Origin: Lithospermum erythrorhizon
Lineage: Eukaryota > Streptophyta > Magnoliopsida > Boraginales > Boraginaceae
DNA length: 64,000 bases
Reading direction: 5' to 3'
Assembly: GCA_019722365.1 (NCBI GenBank)
Contig: JADFUC010001652.1
Coordinates: 1-64,000 of the forward strand
The notes below the pieces were generated by a model, which was not told the origin of the DNA, searched no databases, and saw only the letters and a program-made list of their open reading frames with translations. This document shows, piece after piece, positions 36,853 to 50,289 of the stretch (position 1 is the stretch's first letter; every line of letters begins with the position of its first letter). Both the position numbers and the translations under genes were made by a program.

Positions 36853-39079
36853 GTGTATTCACATAAGAATTTGAATCTCATTTGAATTCTTCAATAATAA
36901 ATTTTTAAACCGTGACATTGTTAAGCATAAGATATGAATTTTATATAGTACTTCATCATTAATAACAGATCCACATATATTTATGATTTTTTTTTGATAT
37001 TTCTATCAAATACTTAGATTTACAGTAAAAACCCTATAACTTAATATCGTTGGAATCGGCAAAATTTATTAATTTAGAGACTTATTAATTTATCAATAAA
37101 TTAATAAATTAATAATTAAAATAATTTTTTAACAAAATCAACAAATGTATATTCAATGGATTGTTAAATTTATTGAGATTGATTTGAAAATGTAGAGCAT
37201 CTAGAAAATAACGGAAGATAATGAAATGTAAGAAGATAATAAGGAAATAGTATTAATGAAGATAATGATACGGTAAGTTTGGAACTTGTTATGCGAAAGT
37301 AATCAATTTTACGGTCTAAAAATGTTCAAAATATTATGTTACAATTCAAAAATACAACATCAGAACTATTGGATGCAATAAGAAAAATTAGAGATCCAAC
37401 AAGATTTGAACTTTAAAAGAAAATAAACAACTATAGATTCATTTTTCATTAAGTTGCAATAATTATTTTTTCAATTTCTACGAATTATTAATTTATGATT
37501 TTCTTCTCTCCTATATTATAAAGGGATTTTCCAAAAAAAAAATATTATCTTATTATTTTATCAATTTTTGTATTTTTTTAACTGACCCAAGTCAGGATTG
37601 GATAAATTTATTATTTTAGATAATTTATTAATTTACCCAGTATTAATTTATAGAGTTTTTATAGTAGTTAAAAGAGGTCCACATACATTTTTTAAAGTTT
37701 GAACTTGACCCAAAAAATTATGTTATTTTAAAGTTAAACTCATTTAATTAAAGATTTTTTTTATGTTCATAGTACTTGCTTGGCTAGAAATTGAGTTTAA
37801 AAATTAAACAGTTGACAATATTCTAAGTAGCATATGAATTTAAGCACAAATCAAGCCTATAATAATATCAGTAAACAAAATAAAAAATTTAGCTCTAAAA
37901 AGAGTTGTGCATCCCTAAGGAGCCCCTCACCCCAATCCGATAATTTATAAGAGGGGTTAAATCACGTCAATCTACAGTTCAATAATCATGAGACCAACAT
38001 CTAATACCTACAAAGAACTCAATTAAAGTGAAATATTCACAATACCACTATTAATACTCAGAACAAAAATCTTTGAAGTCTTGATATCTTTATCACTAGC
38101 TTATATAACTACTGGCTAAATGAAATCAAATCTATGCTGAAATGTCAACTTCATTACGAGGGACATTTTGGTAATGCGACCATACCAATCTGCCAAGGAG
38201 ATCGACCAAAATGGAAAAGAGCTTTTGTCAGGCATATATTTGGATTTCTCCTCCTAATGGATATTCATGAAAATGACAGGATTGGGACAACTTTTGGTAT
38301 TCATTGACCTTGGATTTTATAGTCCATAAAACGAGGGATTGCTATTAAAATCTAATGTGAAATGTAAACTACTTGCCAACCTCTTATCTTTTACTATTCC
38401 CTCTGTTTTTATTTAATTATCATTATCATTTAAATTTTATATTCATTTTTAATTGTTATCCTAGTTGAGACTGGAGAGTGTGATTATTGAAAAATGAGTT
38501 TGCAAAACATCATAAACAAAAGGTATGCATGTGGTTAGATTATTTTCAGCCAACCTAGATCTGTTATCACTCTTCCTTGAAATTGGTTGATTAAGCACTT
38601 ACTTTGAGATAATTGAGCTGATAAACAACATGGCTATGGAAGAACGTAATTCACTTCATACGGAGTATACCTCTATAGTACGAAATTATAACTTTAAGTA
38701 CAAGTATAATACAGTATATACTAATATAACTTATTAAGAATTACTATTGCCTCCCCTGCTTTTATTAGTTTGATATGTCATTAGTTGTAACATTACTACT
38801 AATTTACTAGCATAATGATTTCAATCTACTAGCATTCTATGATTTCAATCTACAAGCTCGCTCGTCATTTAGATAATCATAAAAAAATAAAATTGTTACA
38901 TTCCAATAGAGTTCCATGTATATTCCTTTTATGGGTGCACATGTATTACAACATTATTAATGCCTCTGGGCTCTGTAGACTCATTATTTTACGTTGCGTA
39001 AATGTGAAATAATGACACCAAGATTAGATGATATTTTTGATAAATGGAGGTTTTTTTTTAAAAGAATAATACATAATTA
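36853..39079. other. Non-coding AT-rich intergenic DNA
   Basis: No gene, complete transposon or structured repeat was recognised. A single Stowaway-like end (CCCTCTGTTTTTATT) is visible near 38399 without a partner. Confidence 0.5.
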
Positions 39080-39801
39080 TTGACAACCGCATAATTGACA
39101 ATAACTTGGATCTCGCACATGATGCCAAATTAATGATATAACATTAATTCAGATATGACAAACATAAATAAAATAATGCGGAAATTAAATCACACACAAA
39201 GATTTTACTCTGGTACCCCCTCAATGTGAAAGGTACATCCATCTTCTAGCTGCGAGATCTGCTAATAATATAAATCCAAGATTGTTCACGAGGACTCGAA
39301 GCCTCTTTGGCTTGACCTCTCAATTGGATGTTTTCTCACCACTGAAAACTCAGGCACAAATCTCATATATGCTCTCTTGAATCTCTACCATTGACTCTTT
39401 TCACAAGCTCATAAAAATTATAATAAACTCTCCTTAATTCTAATAATAATAATAAACTTTCCTATTGAGGTTGATTTTTTCAGCTAACAATTTAAGGGTG
39501 GCGATTTTTCACACACATTGAAGACTCATAACATTCATATATATAGACTACACAAAGATCCTAGGTCTAAAAGCCTCATGAATAGGAAAACTTGGGCCAG
39601 CCTCCAAAAGCTATAAAATCGCCTCGTACGTGTCTAATCATTTCTGTGGAGAAGGCCGATTTTCTTCAAGAGTCATTTCGATCGGCCTGGATGGGCAGAT
39701 TGCTCCCCCAAATATCGGCTCAGAAAAATCAACTTCCAAGTCCTCCCGATCTTCTCCCGAAGTCCCTGTGTTTGCAGCTAATTTTTCTTCACATTTCAAC
39801 A
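39080..39801 (-). repeat. 3' LTR of the copia-type element
   Basis: Begins TGTTGAAATGTG immediately after the polypurine tract. It shares with the 5' LTR a GCC-rich head, an AGGAGAGTTTAT word and a terminal AAATCTT-containing stretch. Its distal CA end was not pinned down. Confidence 0.45.
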
Positions 39802-41085
39802 ATCTCCCACTTGAAGACAAATTTAGGATCACCATCTTGGCTTCAGTCCTGGCACTGCACAGGTTGTCATCCACGAACTCCCTCACGAGATTGACCGCTT
39901 TACTTCATTGCGTTTTCCTGATCAGAGAACATCATTGAATGCCGCCAACTTGACTATGAAGAGAGACATAGCCAAACAACCTTTGCCTGTTGGAATTTTC
40001 ACCACATTCAAATAACACCATGTTCTTTCTTTGCTTAAAGAAGATTGAGATCCACAAACACATTGGAGCAACTTAGAAGCTTGATTGGTCATCATTGAAT
40101 TCTCTCTTCTTCTTTTCATTTCTGTCGACAACTCCCACTTGATTCAATTCATTGACCTTCGATGTTTGATTAGAACATCTCCTTTCTTCAGTTAGCAAAG
40201 CCTTTGGAGGTAGGAAATACCTCTCACAACGACTTTAATCATACCAGCCCCAACTTGGATGATTCGCAGAAACACAACCAGTTTGCAACCTTGTGCGAGT
40301 TCATAACAGGACCACTGACGATAGCCCGTACTTTTGGCATCTTCAAACTCATCATAAGCGAAGTCTTGTATTACGTAGGCTAGGGCACTTATGCGTGCCA
40401 ATACAAACCAGTTTTCCTTTTCATGGCTTTCGAGGAACTTCGGAGTATCTCTGGTACCCTGACACACATGAATTTTACCAGCGACATCCATTTCCTAACA
40501 TCCAAGAAACACCACATTAAGCGATGACCGTTTTTAATAACCAAGAAACCCTCGTAGATTTTCACACGTAATTTGTACACGGTCCTCACTTGAGTTCTTC
40601 GACCATCATCATCAAACAACACTTCATATCCGTCAGCATCCAGACAAAGATTTTCCATCAGATTGGGGCACAAATCTGATTCATCAAATCTTCCATATGA
40701 ACAGTTTGATAAAACCTCAACACCATACAATTCATGTCACAAATTTCCTCCAGGAACCTCCATCTACACAATGACTTTTCTCGACAAGATCTTTCAGTGA
40801 TAACCCGTGACGTATAGACCCATATCACCCATATCACAAATCTCAGGGACATTCATCTTCGCGGACTTTTCAAGAAATCTCGGTGACAACAATATGATGT
40901 TCAGAAACACACCCAGAGTCAATCTCGTCTTCCGATTGAATTTTCAGCAGGTAATAGCACTTACGCCAATAAATGCTTTTAGCAGGTCATCTGACGCATG
41001 AATAGTCTTACGATCATCAAAACCCGTTTCGATACCAATTTAGGTATAAAGCGTCCATAAAGCTTCTGACGGCTCGGATACCAAT

Positions 41086-41688
41086 TGTTAGGATTTAAAG
41101 ACCACCAAATCATACGTAGTTTCAAGCAATCAATAAAACGACAAATTTAAAGTGTGGGAAAATAAACGGACCTGGCAAGATTTATCTGGGTTCATACCAA
41201 GTGTGAGAGACCCCAAATAATATTCTTTCTTATAGAGATTCCACTATAAACCAAAAAGTCATTAAGCTTTGCCACTAAATTTAGTCTATAGTCGAGTATT
41301 TTCTTATCACTTGAAATCTTAGCAACAAAGCCTACAGAACAAAGATAAACTCTCCTAAGTTCTTCAGAATAAAACCTAATAATTCTTTCTATGATGATTA
41401 TTGTCTACATTGTGTTTTTTTGATAATCAACTCATAGCAAATAGCTATTTATTTATAGGCAAAAACATAACATAGCTAAAATATTGAAACCACGAAAAAC
41501 CCAAAAAAACCGCCTAAAAGAAAAGCCTTCGGGCGCCTCAAGCGGCCTGCAGAACGGCCCCCAAAATGCGGTACATTCTAGGAGACGACACTCCCAGTGA
41601 TTTTGGTGCCACAATCGGCTTCTTCGCGGCACTGCGGCCCGTCTTGGTGATTGGCCTGGCGAAACAAAAATCAAGCACAATTCTAACA
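41086..41688 (-). repeat. 5' LTR of the copia-type element
   Basis: 603 bp bounded by TGTTAG and CTAACA, a perfect 6-bp inverted repeat with canonical TG...CA ends. It contains a TATAAATAAATA box (near 41450) and a GC-rich U3 portion. The PBS follows without a gap. A second PBS-like word, ATTGGTATCGAAACGG, lies about 40 bp further into the element. Confidence 0.65.
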
Positions 41689-42661
41689 GGAGGAACTAAT
41701 AAAATTCTGGTTTCGTCACTATAACCAGTGGAAGAATTAGGAGGTATGGGAGAATAGTCGCCCACCTAATTATTTTGAAAAATAACTTTTTACTATTAAA
41801 AAATAAAATTTTACCATTCATTTATTCAAAAATTAAGTTGTTCGTCCCCCTAAATTATTATTACTAGTATTATTTTTTTCATTTGTGTAATATAAATTCT
41901 TTCGCCCTCCTATATAAAATTTCTGGTTCCGCCAGTATATGTAATGTTGTTCTTGATGATTGGTTATTATAGAAGATCATAAGAACACATATAGATAGCT
42001 CATTAAATCCGTACATTGTCCTACCAATATGGGATCGAACTTTTGCATATGCTCCCTTAACATATAATGTAGTTTCCTTAACAAGTAATTTTTGACATAA
42101 TAAACTCACCTACAAGATATTGTTCTACCAATGTGTGGGACAAATGGTGTCATTATTGGATCACAGAGAAATTATTAGAAGAAACTCAGTATTATACGCC
42201 TTTCCCTTTTCAGAAGATTGATAGAGACGCATCTTATTCATATTCTAGAATTTATTATAATAAAAATGGCTAGTAGTAGGAGAAGACAATAATTTACTGA
42301 AGAAACTTATTAAGAGACAACAATACAATTATTCCCTTCTAACAGAAGAAAATGTCCATCCCGTGAGTTGCACTAGATTCTTTTATGACTATATCTTTTA
42401 ACATATACAAACAATTTTCTCAACAGGAGGAATATTTTCTTGTTGGCTTCCTGCTTAGATTTCTTGAAGTTTTTCAGTTAACTAATAAGCACTATGGATA
42501 TCAAAAGAAATTGCTTACTTTGTTGGTGAGTATACTCATTTGTATGTATTTCCATAGTTGTATTGTTTGTTGAATATGTTTACTAGTTTTAGTTCAATAG
42601 AATAAGTTCTTCTTTGCATCAAAATAAATGAGTATTTTCCTAGTCTTAGATCAATATAGAG

Positions 42662-44392
42662 TGTAGATAGTCAAAATTTAATAAATAATTTTAATTAAAT
42701 TCGATTTATTTTAATGGGTGAAATCGATTAAATAAAGGTTGATCGAATGAGTTATATGTGGCGATTAGGGTTTCGATTCAAAATTTAATAGGGTCGAACT
42801 GTAAAATAATAAGGGTTCCCGGGAATTAAGCCCTTGGAATTAATCGAAGTCAAAATTAGGGTTCATACATTGAGTAACCCTAGAATTTTTAAGCTTCGAA
42901 ACGAGAGGTTCCGATAAAATAGACCCGAATTAAATGTTAATTAAAATTAATGTTAAAAAATTCCTAATTTTATTACATCAAAATTCGGCTATATGGCCTA
43001 AAATGGGAGTGCCGGAAGCTATGTGGCTCAAAATAAAGACTCTAAAAAGAACGGGGTTAAAACGAAGACTCCAGGAAGTTCGGGGTTAATATGAAAATGC
43101 ATTTAACATATGAGATCAAACACCTTCTTCCTACATCAAAATAAGCGCCCCATATGAATACTTGAGGCAATAAATTCCATAGGTAAAAACATCTGAATCT
43201 TGCCTCAAAATTCAGCAGTTAAGATCGTGATCCACTGAAAATGTATCAACCAATCGGCAGTATTGAAGCCGAAAACATATAAGCTTCCCCTATAACCGAA
43301 AATTCCATCACAAAAAACACAATAAAAAATACAACAAGAAGCTCGTGAGAGAATTTAGCATAAAAACAACTCTGAAGGTATTTCTTCATAAAAAACCTCT
43401 GAAGATTGTTGCTTTTTCAGGTGAAAACCACTACAAAACATATAAATCTTCAACTCCTCCACCACCTAGGCTGTGGAGGAGGTAAAAACACTCAAATCTT
43501 CATTCTCGAACCAAAATATGCTCTCAGCCTTTAAAATGAGGAGGTAAAAATAAAGAAATCTTGACTGTAAGCTAAATGATGCCCTAAATTGAGGAACATA
43601 GTGAAGAACACAAAAATCTTTAACTTTCAAAATCAAATAGAAGCCTAATATTAGAGTTGGGTTGAATTCACTGCGCAAATCTGATAATTTCGGGATCAAC
43701 ACCCCAAAAGCTGGTGAATAATCAATTTGATTCATAAATCAAATCACTATAGATTAAACCTCAAGGCCCCTATAGTAAATCATATGTATGATATAAAGCG
43801 TATAGTCCCACTTTAATACTTGCTGTCAAGAAACACGGAGTAAAATTTCTTTAAGAGCATCGCCCAACTGATAACAACATATCCGCACATGATAGCACTG
43901 AAGAAGATGGGGAGTAGGCTGCTAAGCGCCTTTCGATCCGGTACATGCGGGATCAAGAAACGCTAAAACTGGTATTTGGAAACGCATAGCCGTCAGTATC
44001 GGTCACGAATGTCGAGGTCCCAAAAATAAGTCAGTGGTCATATAGGGTAATTTTGCTAAAGACTTGACTTTCGAGACCATATCGAGTCAAGACTAAGTCT
44101 CTGTCCAGGTTTAGGATCGGCATAGATAAACCTTGTAATCAGCCATTCAGATCATGTGGTCCAGAACAAATCGGCCTTTCGTTCAGGGCAGCAAATCAAG
44201 GCGAGCCCAAATCCCAAGTCGAAATACGTAGTCCAAGTCAGCATCTCGAGTAGTGACAATCCAGGTTTAGAGACAGAGAAATGGAGCCATAGTGGAACCT
44301 TAATCATTTGATAAATGTTCTTTGTACCTAGAAAGATGTTCCAAAATTTTTTATTATATTGGTGCGTACTCATAAATAATAAAATCTTTACA
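42662..44392 (+). repeat. LTR-like repeat, copy A
   Basis: Starts TGTAGATAGTCAAAATTT and ends ATAAATAATAAAATCTTTACA. Closely parallels copy B throughout, for example CTAAATTGAGGAACA, AGTGAAGAACACAAAAATCTT, GAGTTGGGTTGAATT and TTTGTACCTAGAA. It contains a TATA-like CCTATAACCGAAAATTCC and a CA-rich leader. No internal retrotransposon genes adjoin it, so it is best read as a solo LTR. A 5-bp target duplication is not obvious. Confidence 0.65.
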
Positions 44393-46339
44393 AAACTTTA
44401 TTTTGTATAAAATAATAAGAACGTTTGAATTGAATTTTCATTACTCTAATAATTTAGTAGTTTGAGTATTGTACTTCATTTATTGTCGTTATTTATTCAT
44501 TTCATCCATCGCGATTTAACTTCTAGATATTTTCATCCATATAATTAATCTACTTTTGAAACAAAAATTCAATATTATAATTATTACTTCATTCATTTTT
44601 ATTTACTTGTCTTTCTAAGCTAATTTTTTCTTTCAAATTATTTGTCTTTCTATTATAGAAAATTATAATTCTACATTTGTAATGTATTTTTGTCTACTTT
44701 TTGTTATTAAATTATTAACCAACCAATGATATAGTTTTAATTAATTGTCATTCTTCATTTTCAATGTACTTTTTGACTACTTGGATTTCTTAATCTATCT
44801 ACAGTAGCTAGTAAGACAACTATTAAAAGCGGAGGGGTATATTTTATTAAAATATTTATACCATCAGATACAACCGAACAAACACTTTGTAAGAATTTTT
44901 AACTATTAAAATGATATTTGAACAAGATTAACATGTGTCGGTCTCACTTAATGGATAAGTCTTGATATCTTTGTTTTGAATCCCATAAAAGAATATTTAT
45001 TGATTAACGTATATATGTAAGTCTCACTTAGTGAATTCAACTTTGATGTCGATTCAAATCCCACTTTTAGTTTATGTTTTCTTATCTCAAACTATTAATA
45101 ACAGTTACTCCTAGAATATTTTTTATGAGGAAAATCTTTTCATTTTTTAGTTAAAAAACAATTAGTAATTATATATTCATACAAGCTGTTTAGCTTGTAG
45201 CCAGAATTTCTCAGGTACTATACTTGAAAATAGGGGCATTATGTTAGTTCACACACATAAAATTTATTATTTTGGATGTGTATACAACATCAGATTATTA
45301 CTCTACAAATTTTGTATGAGAATAATTTCGAAAACATCTCACATCGGTGTGGAATACCTAACATGAAATTGATAGTTAAAGAAAAAGACATGATAATGAG
45401 ATGAATGTACATGATATGCATATAGTGGCAGGTCTTGGGTTCCATCATTATGTCATTGATGCCCCAATTATTGCTTCCTCTATCTGCTCTCTGACTCTGC
45501 AGTCTAAAAGCATGTGCAAATTATTCAACGTTTTTAATTGTGTAATTCGTCGGTCAATACATACTTAGCATTTTAGTTGACTAACCATACTGTATTATGG
45601 AGTATTTTTATTGGTAAAGTAGTTGGACCTTCATAGGGGTTTACCACCGACGGATCTTAGGGAAAAACCAATGCATTTGGTATATTTTTGAAAGACTTGA
45701 CAATAAAGTGTTTGGTAACAACACCTATTTTTCTAATGTACACAATACTTATTTTTCCAAGATTATTTGCAAGATTATTTTTAAGACAGACAATATCTAT
45801 TTTTTTAAAATTATTTATAAGACTATTTCCAAGACACACATATAACTTTCGTGATTGGGTTGATTTAAGGGTAGAATTGCATTTTTTACTTGGGATACTA
45901 ACAGATTACATAAGCCTACATATTATTGTTAAAAATATTTTTCTTTTGGGTCATATTGATTAAATGAGGTGGAGGATAATAACAGATTTCATATTATTGA
46001 AAAATTATGAGTCCAAAATAATAGGCACACAAGTTGAGCCCAAAATGATAGGCCCAAAATTTGAGCCCCAACCGAGAATCGGACCACTGTTTTCGGTCCA
46101 ATCTGTTCGTTTTTGGAGGAAGCCAAAGGCTGCTGGTCGTTTCAGTTTCCATTAAGCAAAATCAAACTGAATTCATATGTGCACACTCCTAGTAAAAAAA
46201 TCAGATTCGAGTCTCGAGACTGATCACATTATGGTTTATAAGATATGTAATCTCATCATAATTCAACTCTCTAACAAACTATCGAATGAAATATTAGACA
46301 CCAACTAGATCGACAATATTTCCCCCAACAAGAACAAAC
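44393..46339. other. Intergenic DNA upstream of EMC10
   Basis: No gene is supported. Two similar segments at about 44930-45000 and 45000-45070 share GTCTCACTTA and end in TTGAATCCCA or TTCAAATCCCA, a B-box-like word. A 48-bp tandem repeat lies at 45718-45837. Confidence 0.45.
45718..45837. repeat. 48-bp tandem repeat, 2.5 units
   Basis: Full units at 45742-45789 and 45790-45837 start ACAATACT and ACAATATC and contain TATTTTT, ATTATTT, AAGA and TATTT at equal positions. A half unit precedes them. The period is a multiple of three, so the minus-strand frame is periodic too, but no gene is supported. Confidence 0.65.
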
Positions 46340-49297
46340 ATGAAGAAGCTCAAATCCCTCTCACCACCCTCCTCTATACTCCTCTCAATTCTCCTCTTCA
46401 ACTTGATTATTCTCCTCCCTTCATCATTCAGTTTCCAATCAGATGAGCTCCAACTCGAAGACGAAGAATTCGGGTTAGAGGGTGGTAGTAGTGGTTCTTT
46501 TCCTGATCTCAGGACCCGGGAATCAAAGTCATCTGAACCCGACCCGGATTCCAAGGTCCAATTCTCACTGGAACACTCTTTTGGCGATGGCTCGGGTTTT
46601 TCGCCATCCGGGGTTTTCACTGCTCGACTCGTGGCCTCACGCCATGGTGGTCAGGTTCGTTGGGTGCTGTTAGATTGATTCCCTTAAGATCATGATACGT
46701 GTTTTATTTTTTAAATTATATGTAGACAGGTTAGTTGGGTGGTTTCGGGGAATGTACTGTTAGTTTCCGTTAATATTATGATATATGTTTTATTTTTTAA
46801 ATTATATGGAGTATTTTAAAACAAATAAGACACGTGTCATGTGGACAGGTTAGTCGGGTGCTTTCGGGAATGAACTGTTTCCATTAAAATTACGATATAT
46901 GTTTTATTTTTTAAATTATATTTTAAAACAAATAAGACGCGCGTTACGTGGACAGGTTAGTTGGGTGCTTTCGGGGAATGGACTATTAGATTCCGTTAAG
47001 ATAATGATACATGTTTAATATTTTAAATTACATTTTAAAACAAACAATACAAATACAAGTGTTATGTGGAGTGTGGTCAGGTTAGTTGGGTGCTTTCGGG
47101 ACAATAACCTATTAAATGTTACTCAAGTGGCTTAAAATTCCCTATTCGATCATCATGTTTGAAACATAGCCTCTTCGATCACTAAACTTATTAAGTCCTT
47201 CATATTCGATCATTCCGTTTATTTCCTTAGTTAAATCCAGCGTGGTTTGAGCATTCAAAATGGAATATCTTTCATGATTACTATTGTATACTTAGAGGTT
47301 GATTTGATTTTTGTGGTAAGAAAATGCGATTAATTGATGTATGAAACTGTTGCAGACACTCACAAAGCTTCGATTCTCACGAAATGCTCTAACTGAAACA
47401 GAAAAGGAGAGCTTTAAGGTAAGTCATGTGGATAGATTTTGGTATTTGAGGAAAGTTTAATGTGAAACGACCACTTAGTATTGCAGTAGACTCCCCTTAA
47501 ACCGTGTGGTGCAGAAACTGTTGGAAGAGGACGACTTTTACCAAATAAGGTTGCCGTCCAATGTGTTGAACACGCCTGGGAAGGAGTATGTCATCTCATC
47601 TGTGAAAGCTGTAAGCTTATTATATTCTCAGCTCTTCCAAAAGGCTCACAAAGATTTGTTAATGATTCTCTTACTTATTTATGCAGAGGTGTCTTCCTCG
47701 GGATGGTCTGGATGAACATTTTGTCATTCAAACGGTAAATCTTCTTCTTTTCTCTCATGCTCTTGAATTGATCACCGACGGCCACTAAAATACCTCATCC
47801 ATCTTATTTTTCTTCGAATGATCCGTACTGATCACTGATAGCTTTAACCGTACAATCTAGAGCACCAGTAGCTAAAGAGTTCTATCATTTATATTGTAAT
47901 TGACAACCTTGTATTACCAAGTGTTAGTGCAATAATTATTCGAAATATCTAACTTTTTTGGTCCTGAAGGATGGTGCAAGGATATTGGGCGTTAACTATG
48001 GTTCTCCAGGATCATGCTCGTACCCTCGGCAACTCAAAATTGTGAGTCCTACAACACTTTATTTCTGACCTTGCTTGAGCATGCAGAAACAGGATATCTG
48101 CTGAACTTTAAAAATTAGTTTTGATGCTTTCATAATCTTTTAGAGGCAGTCAGAAAGGCAATATAATATCATAAATAAAACAATGGAATGCTGATGAGCA
48201 TGAACTTTTTGTTCACTTCCTTTTTTATCTAATTTTATTCCACCGTTGAGTATGGGTGTTAAACATTTCATACTATCGTATTATCTAGGGCCTTAATGAC
48301 TGATGTTTTCATTAGTGACATCAGGTTGAGAAACAAATATTGCTATCTTTTGGATATTTTTTTGGGTATGACTTGCTCATCATGTCACCATAGCTGATCA
48401 TCACACTATTGAGTTAAAGTTCAAAGAGATGAATGTTTTTTTGGTGGCGTCTTGAAACTGATATGTTTAGTGTCCTAGAGTTATGTTTTTGAATTAAATT
48501 TGATTTAGAAGGTTCGCTATATCTCTTGGCAATAGATAGTGCAATTAGTATTTACAATAATACCATATGGAGAGTGTAATGGTAGTGCTCTGATCTACTT
48601 AATCTATGCTGTTGATTTATATAATTATTTCATCTTTTGTCAGCCCACGAAGTGGTTGTTCAATTCACATACAATCTTGAAGAGCAGCGAGCAAGCGCCA
48701 AGGTGTGTCATTTGTCAATCAAACTTTAAAAGCATTTGATTTTGAGCCTATTTACCAAATAGAATATACGTGAATAAAGGCATTTAGGCAATTTGGTGCG
48801 TCTTTAAAAGGGAATTAATAAATATAAGTGCAATCATTATATGCCAAAAAGGAACAATTGATACGAGCCCTTAATATTGCGACTAGTGGTATGACAATGG
48901 AAGCATTCCATCATTTCTTTATATTTTGATGTATGGAACAACAATTAAAGTAAAATGACAATGTACTTGTACAGAACTCCTGTTTTTGCTGAGGAAACTG
49001 GTAGTGCGGATGTTGAGGGTGTAACAGTACAACCACCAGAGAAGTCTTTCTGGGCTAAATATGTAAGATTGAAATGACATGCATCTCTTGTACAAAAAAT
49101 ATATTCATATTTATGCTAAAATTGATCCCGGTTGACGTTTTCAGTGGATGTACATGCTCCCTCTGGGTTTTATTGTCATGAACGCAGTTACACAAGCCAT
49201 GAACATGCCTGAGGAACAAGCTGGAGGGCCGGGAGCATCCCAACCAGGTGCAGCTGCCATTGGACGCGGTCCAAGTACTGTAGCAAGAAGAAGATGA
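46340..49297 (+). CDS. EMC10: ER membrane protein complex subunit 10
   Basis: Eight exons join in frame: 46340-46654, 47356-47418, 47515-47610, 47687-47734, 47970-48041, 48644-48702, 48975-49062 and 49145-49297, giving 297 aa. A cleavable signal peptide (about 1-33, rich in Leu and Ile) precedes an acidic linker. The luminal EMC10 domain follows: VQFSLEHSFG, LTKLRFSRNALTETEKESFK, a RCLPRDGLDEHFVIQ segment, and VNYGSPGSC with PTKWLFNSHTIL. A C-terminal transmembrane helix spans about 248-268 (WMYMLPLGFIVMNAV), with a short basic RRR end. EMC10 is a luminal or anchored part of the insertase that places membrane proteins in the ER. Intron 1 has expanded through repeats that copy the donor site. 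Confidence 0.92.
46645..47105 (+). repeat. Tandem repeat copying the EMC10 exon 1 donor
   Basis: CAG/GTTCGTTGGGTGCT at the exon 1-intron 1 junction is followed by four diverged copies, CAGGTTAGTTGGGTG or CAGGTTAGTCGGGTG. Their GT positions are 46730, 46849, 46956 and 47081. The units (75-125 bp) also share CCGTTAA, GATATATGTTTTATTTTTTAA and AAACAAATAAGAC. Each copy carries a donor-like AG/GTTAGT that fits the plant consensus better than the annotated GTTCGT. Confidence 0.85.
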
Positions 49298-50289
49298 GTC
49301 CGTCCTGCGGATATCATTAAAGGTTCATCACCCGGTGTTGATGTTTCTTTTACAATCCTCAATGTCTGATTAGAATTTTGTTGATGTTTAGAAGATTTGT
49401 AGTAATATATTCAGGCATGTTTCCCCTTCGATGTTGAATTTCTCCCTTACTATTTGGGGTATTCATATATTGTTTTTTCCTCTGGATAACAGTGACTTGA
49501 ATCATACAAATTGATTCTGTCACATACCCTTCCAAGGAGGATTTCATAATTTTTTAACTTTCTATGACTCAGTAATGTTTTTTTTTAATCGTCTTTTGTC
49601 CCTCCAACAAACTTGACTTTTTTTTTTTGGAACGAGACTTCATTATCTTCACATAATCACATATGATCTGTATTAAGATACGTATTCTGAAGAAACTGAA
49701 GAAAGTGTAAGTTCCCATTCAATATGATACGTTCAAAAATTTCAAGTGAGGAAATTTTTTTCTAATTTTTTATATGCTCCATAGACTAGACCATACCTTG
49801 GCTGGTGTTTTCAAAAGTGATCCCACATTGAAGACAAAAAATCAAAAATTCAGAATAGCTTTAGTTGGCATAATTTACATTTTCAATGAATAATGCAAGC
49901 ACAGAAAGAGAGTGGAACTAATGCTTCAAACTCCCAAGCACAAACCAGGGTATAGCCAAACATCTCTTCTTGAAGTTCACCAGAAGCAAACACAATCGAG
50001 AAGCGAGTGGACTTAACCCGGATCCGAACTCTTGATATTCTAATTCGCTCGAGCATCTCCTATCCGCAACAATGTTCACCCTGGTACAAAATCAAAGGAC
50101 TATTCTGAACTACTATACTGAACAACCAGGATGTGCCGTAGTCTGTAGATAAGAGAACTAATTTTGGGTTCGGCATGGTTAGAGTAGGACGTTTATGGCA
50201 TTTACCTGCTGCAAAGTGAAGTCCAGGATGGAGAAATGATACCTTGATTCTAAGGAACATTTAGAGTGTATATATAAGCATCCAACAAG
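49298..50289. other. Convergent EMC10-YCF20 intergenic region
   Basis: Contains the 3' untranslated regions of two genes that converge. No further gene, transposon or structured repeat was recognised. Confidence 0.5.

Larger units (their letters stand above)
39080..41688 (-). mobile_element. Non-autonomous copia-type LTR retrotransposon
   Basis: Read on the minus strand: a 5' LTR (41688-41086), a primer-binding site ATTGGTATCCGAGCC directly after it (one mismatch to the initiator tRNA-Met complement TGGTATCAGAGCC), an internal region of about 1.25 kb, a polypurine tract AAGTGGGAGAT near 39802-39812, and a diverged 3' LTR starting TGTTGAAATG at 39801. The internal region has only short frames and no gag, protease, integrase or reverse transcriptase motifs, so the element depends on others. 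The outer end near 39080 is approximate, and the two LTRs are only loosely alike. Confidence 0.65.

Noticed and set aside
39046..39050. GGAGG as a target duplication for the copia-type element
   Set aside because: GGAGG also follows the 5' LTR (41689-41693), but no LTR-like CA end adjoins it at 39051, so the match is probably chance.
39592..40730. Several frames of 75-113 aa on both strands
   Set aside because: They lie inside the copia-type element between its PBS and PPT. No retroviral-type or host domain could be recognised, so they are treated as internal non-coding sequence.
46294..46620. 108-aa frame antisense to EMC10 exon 1
   Set aside because: A shadow of the strongly supported EMC10 signal peptide and acidic linker; no independent support.
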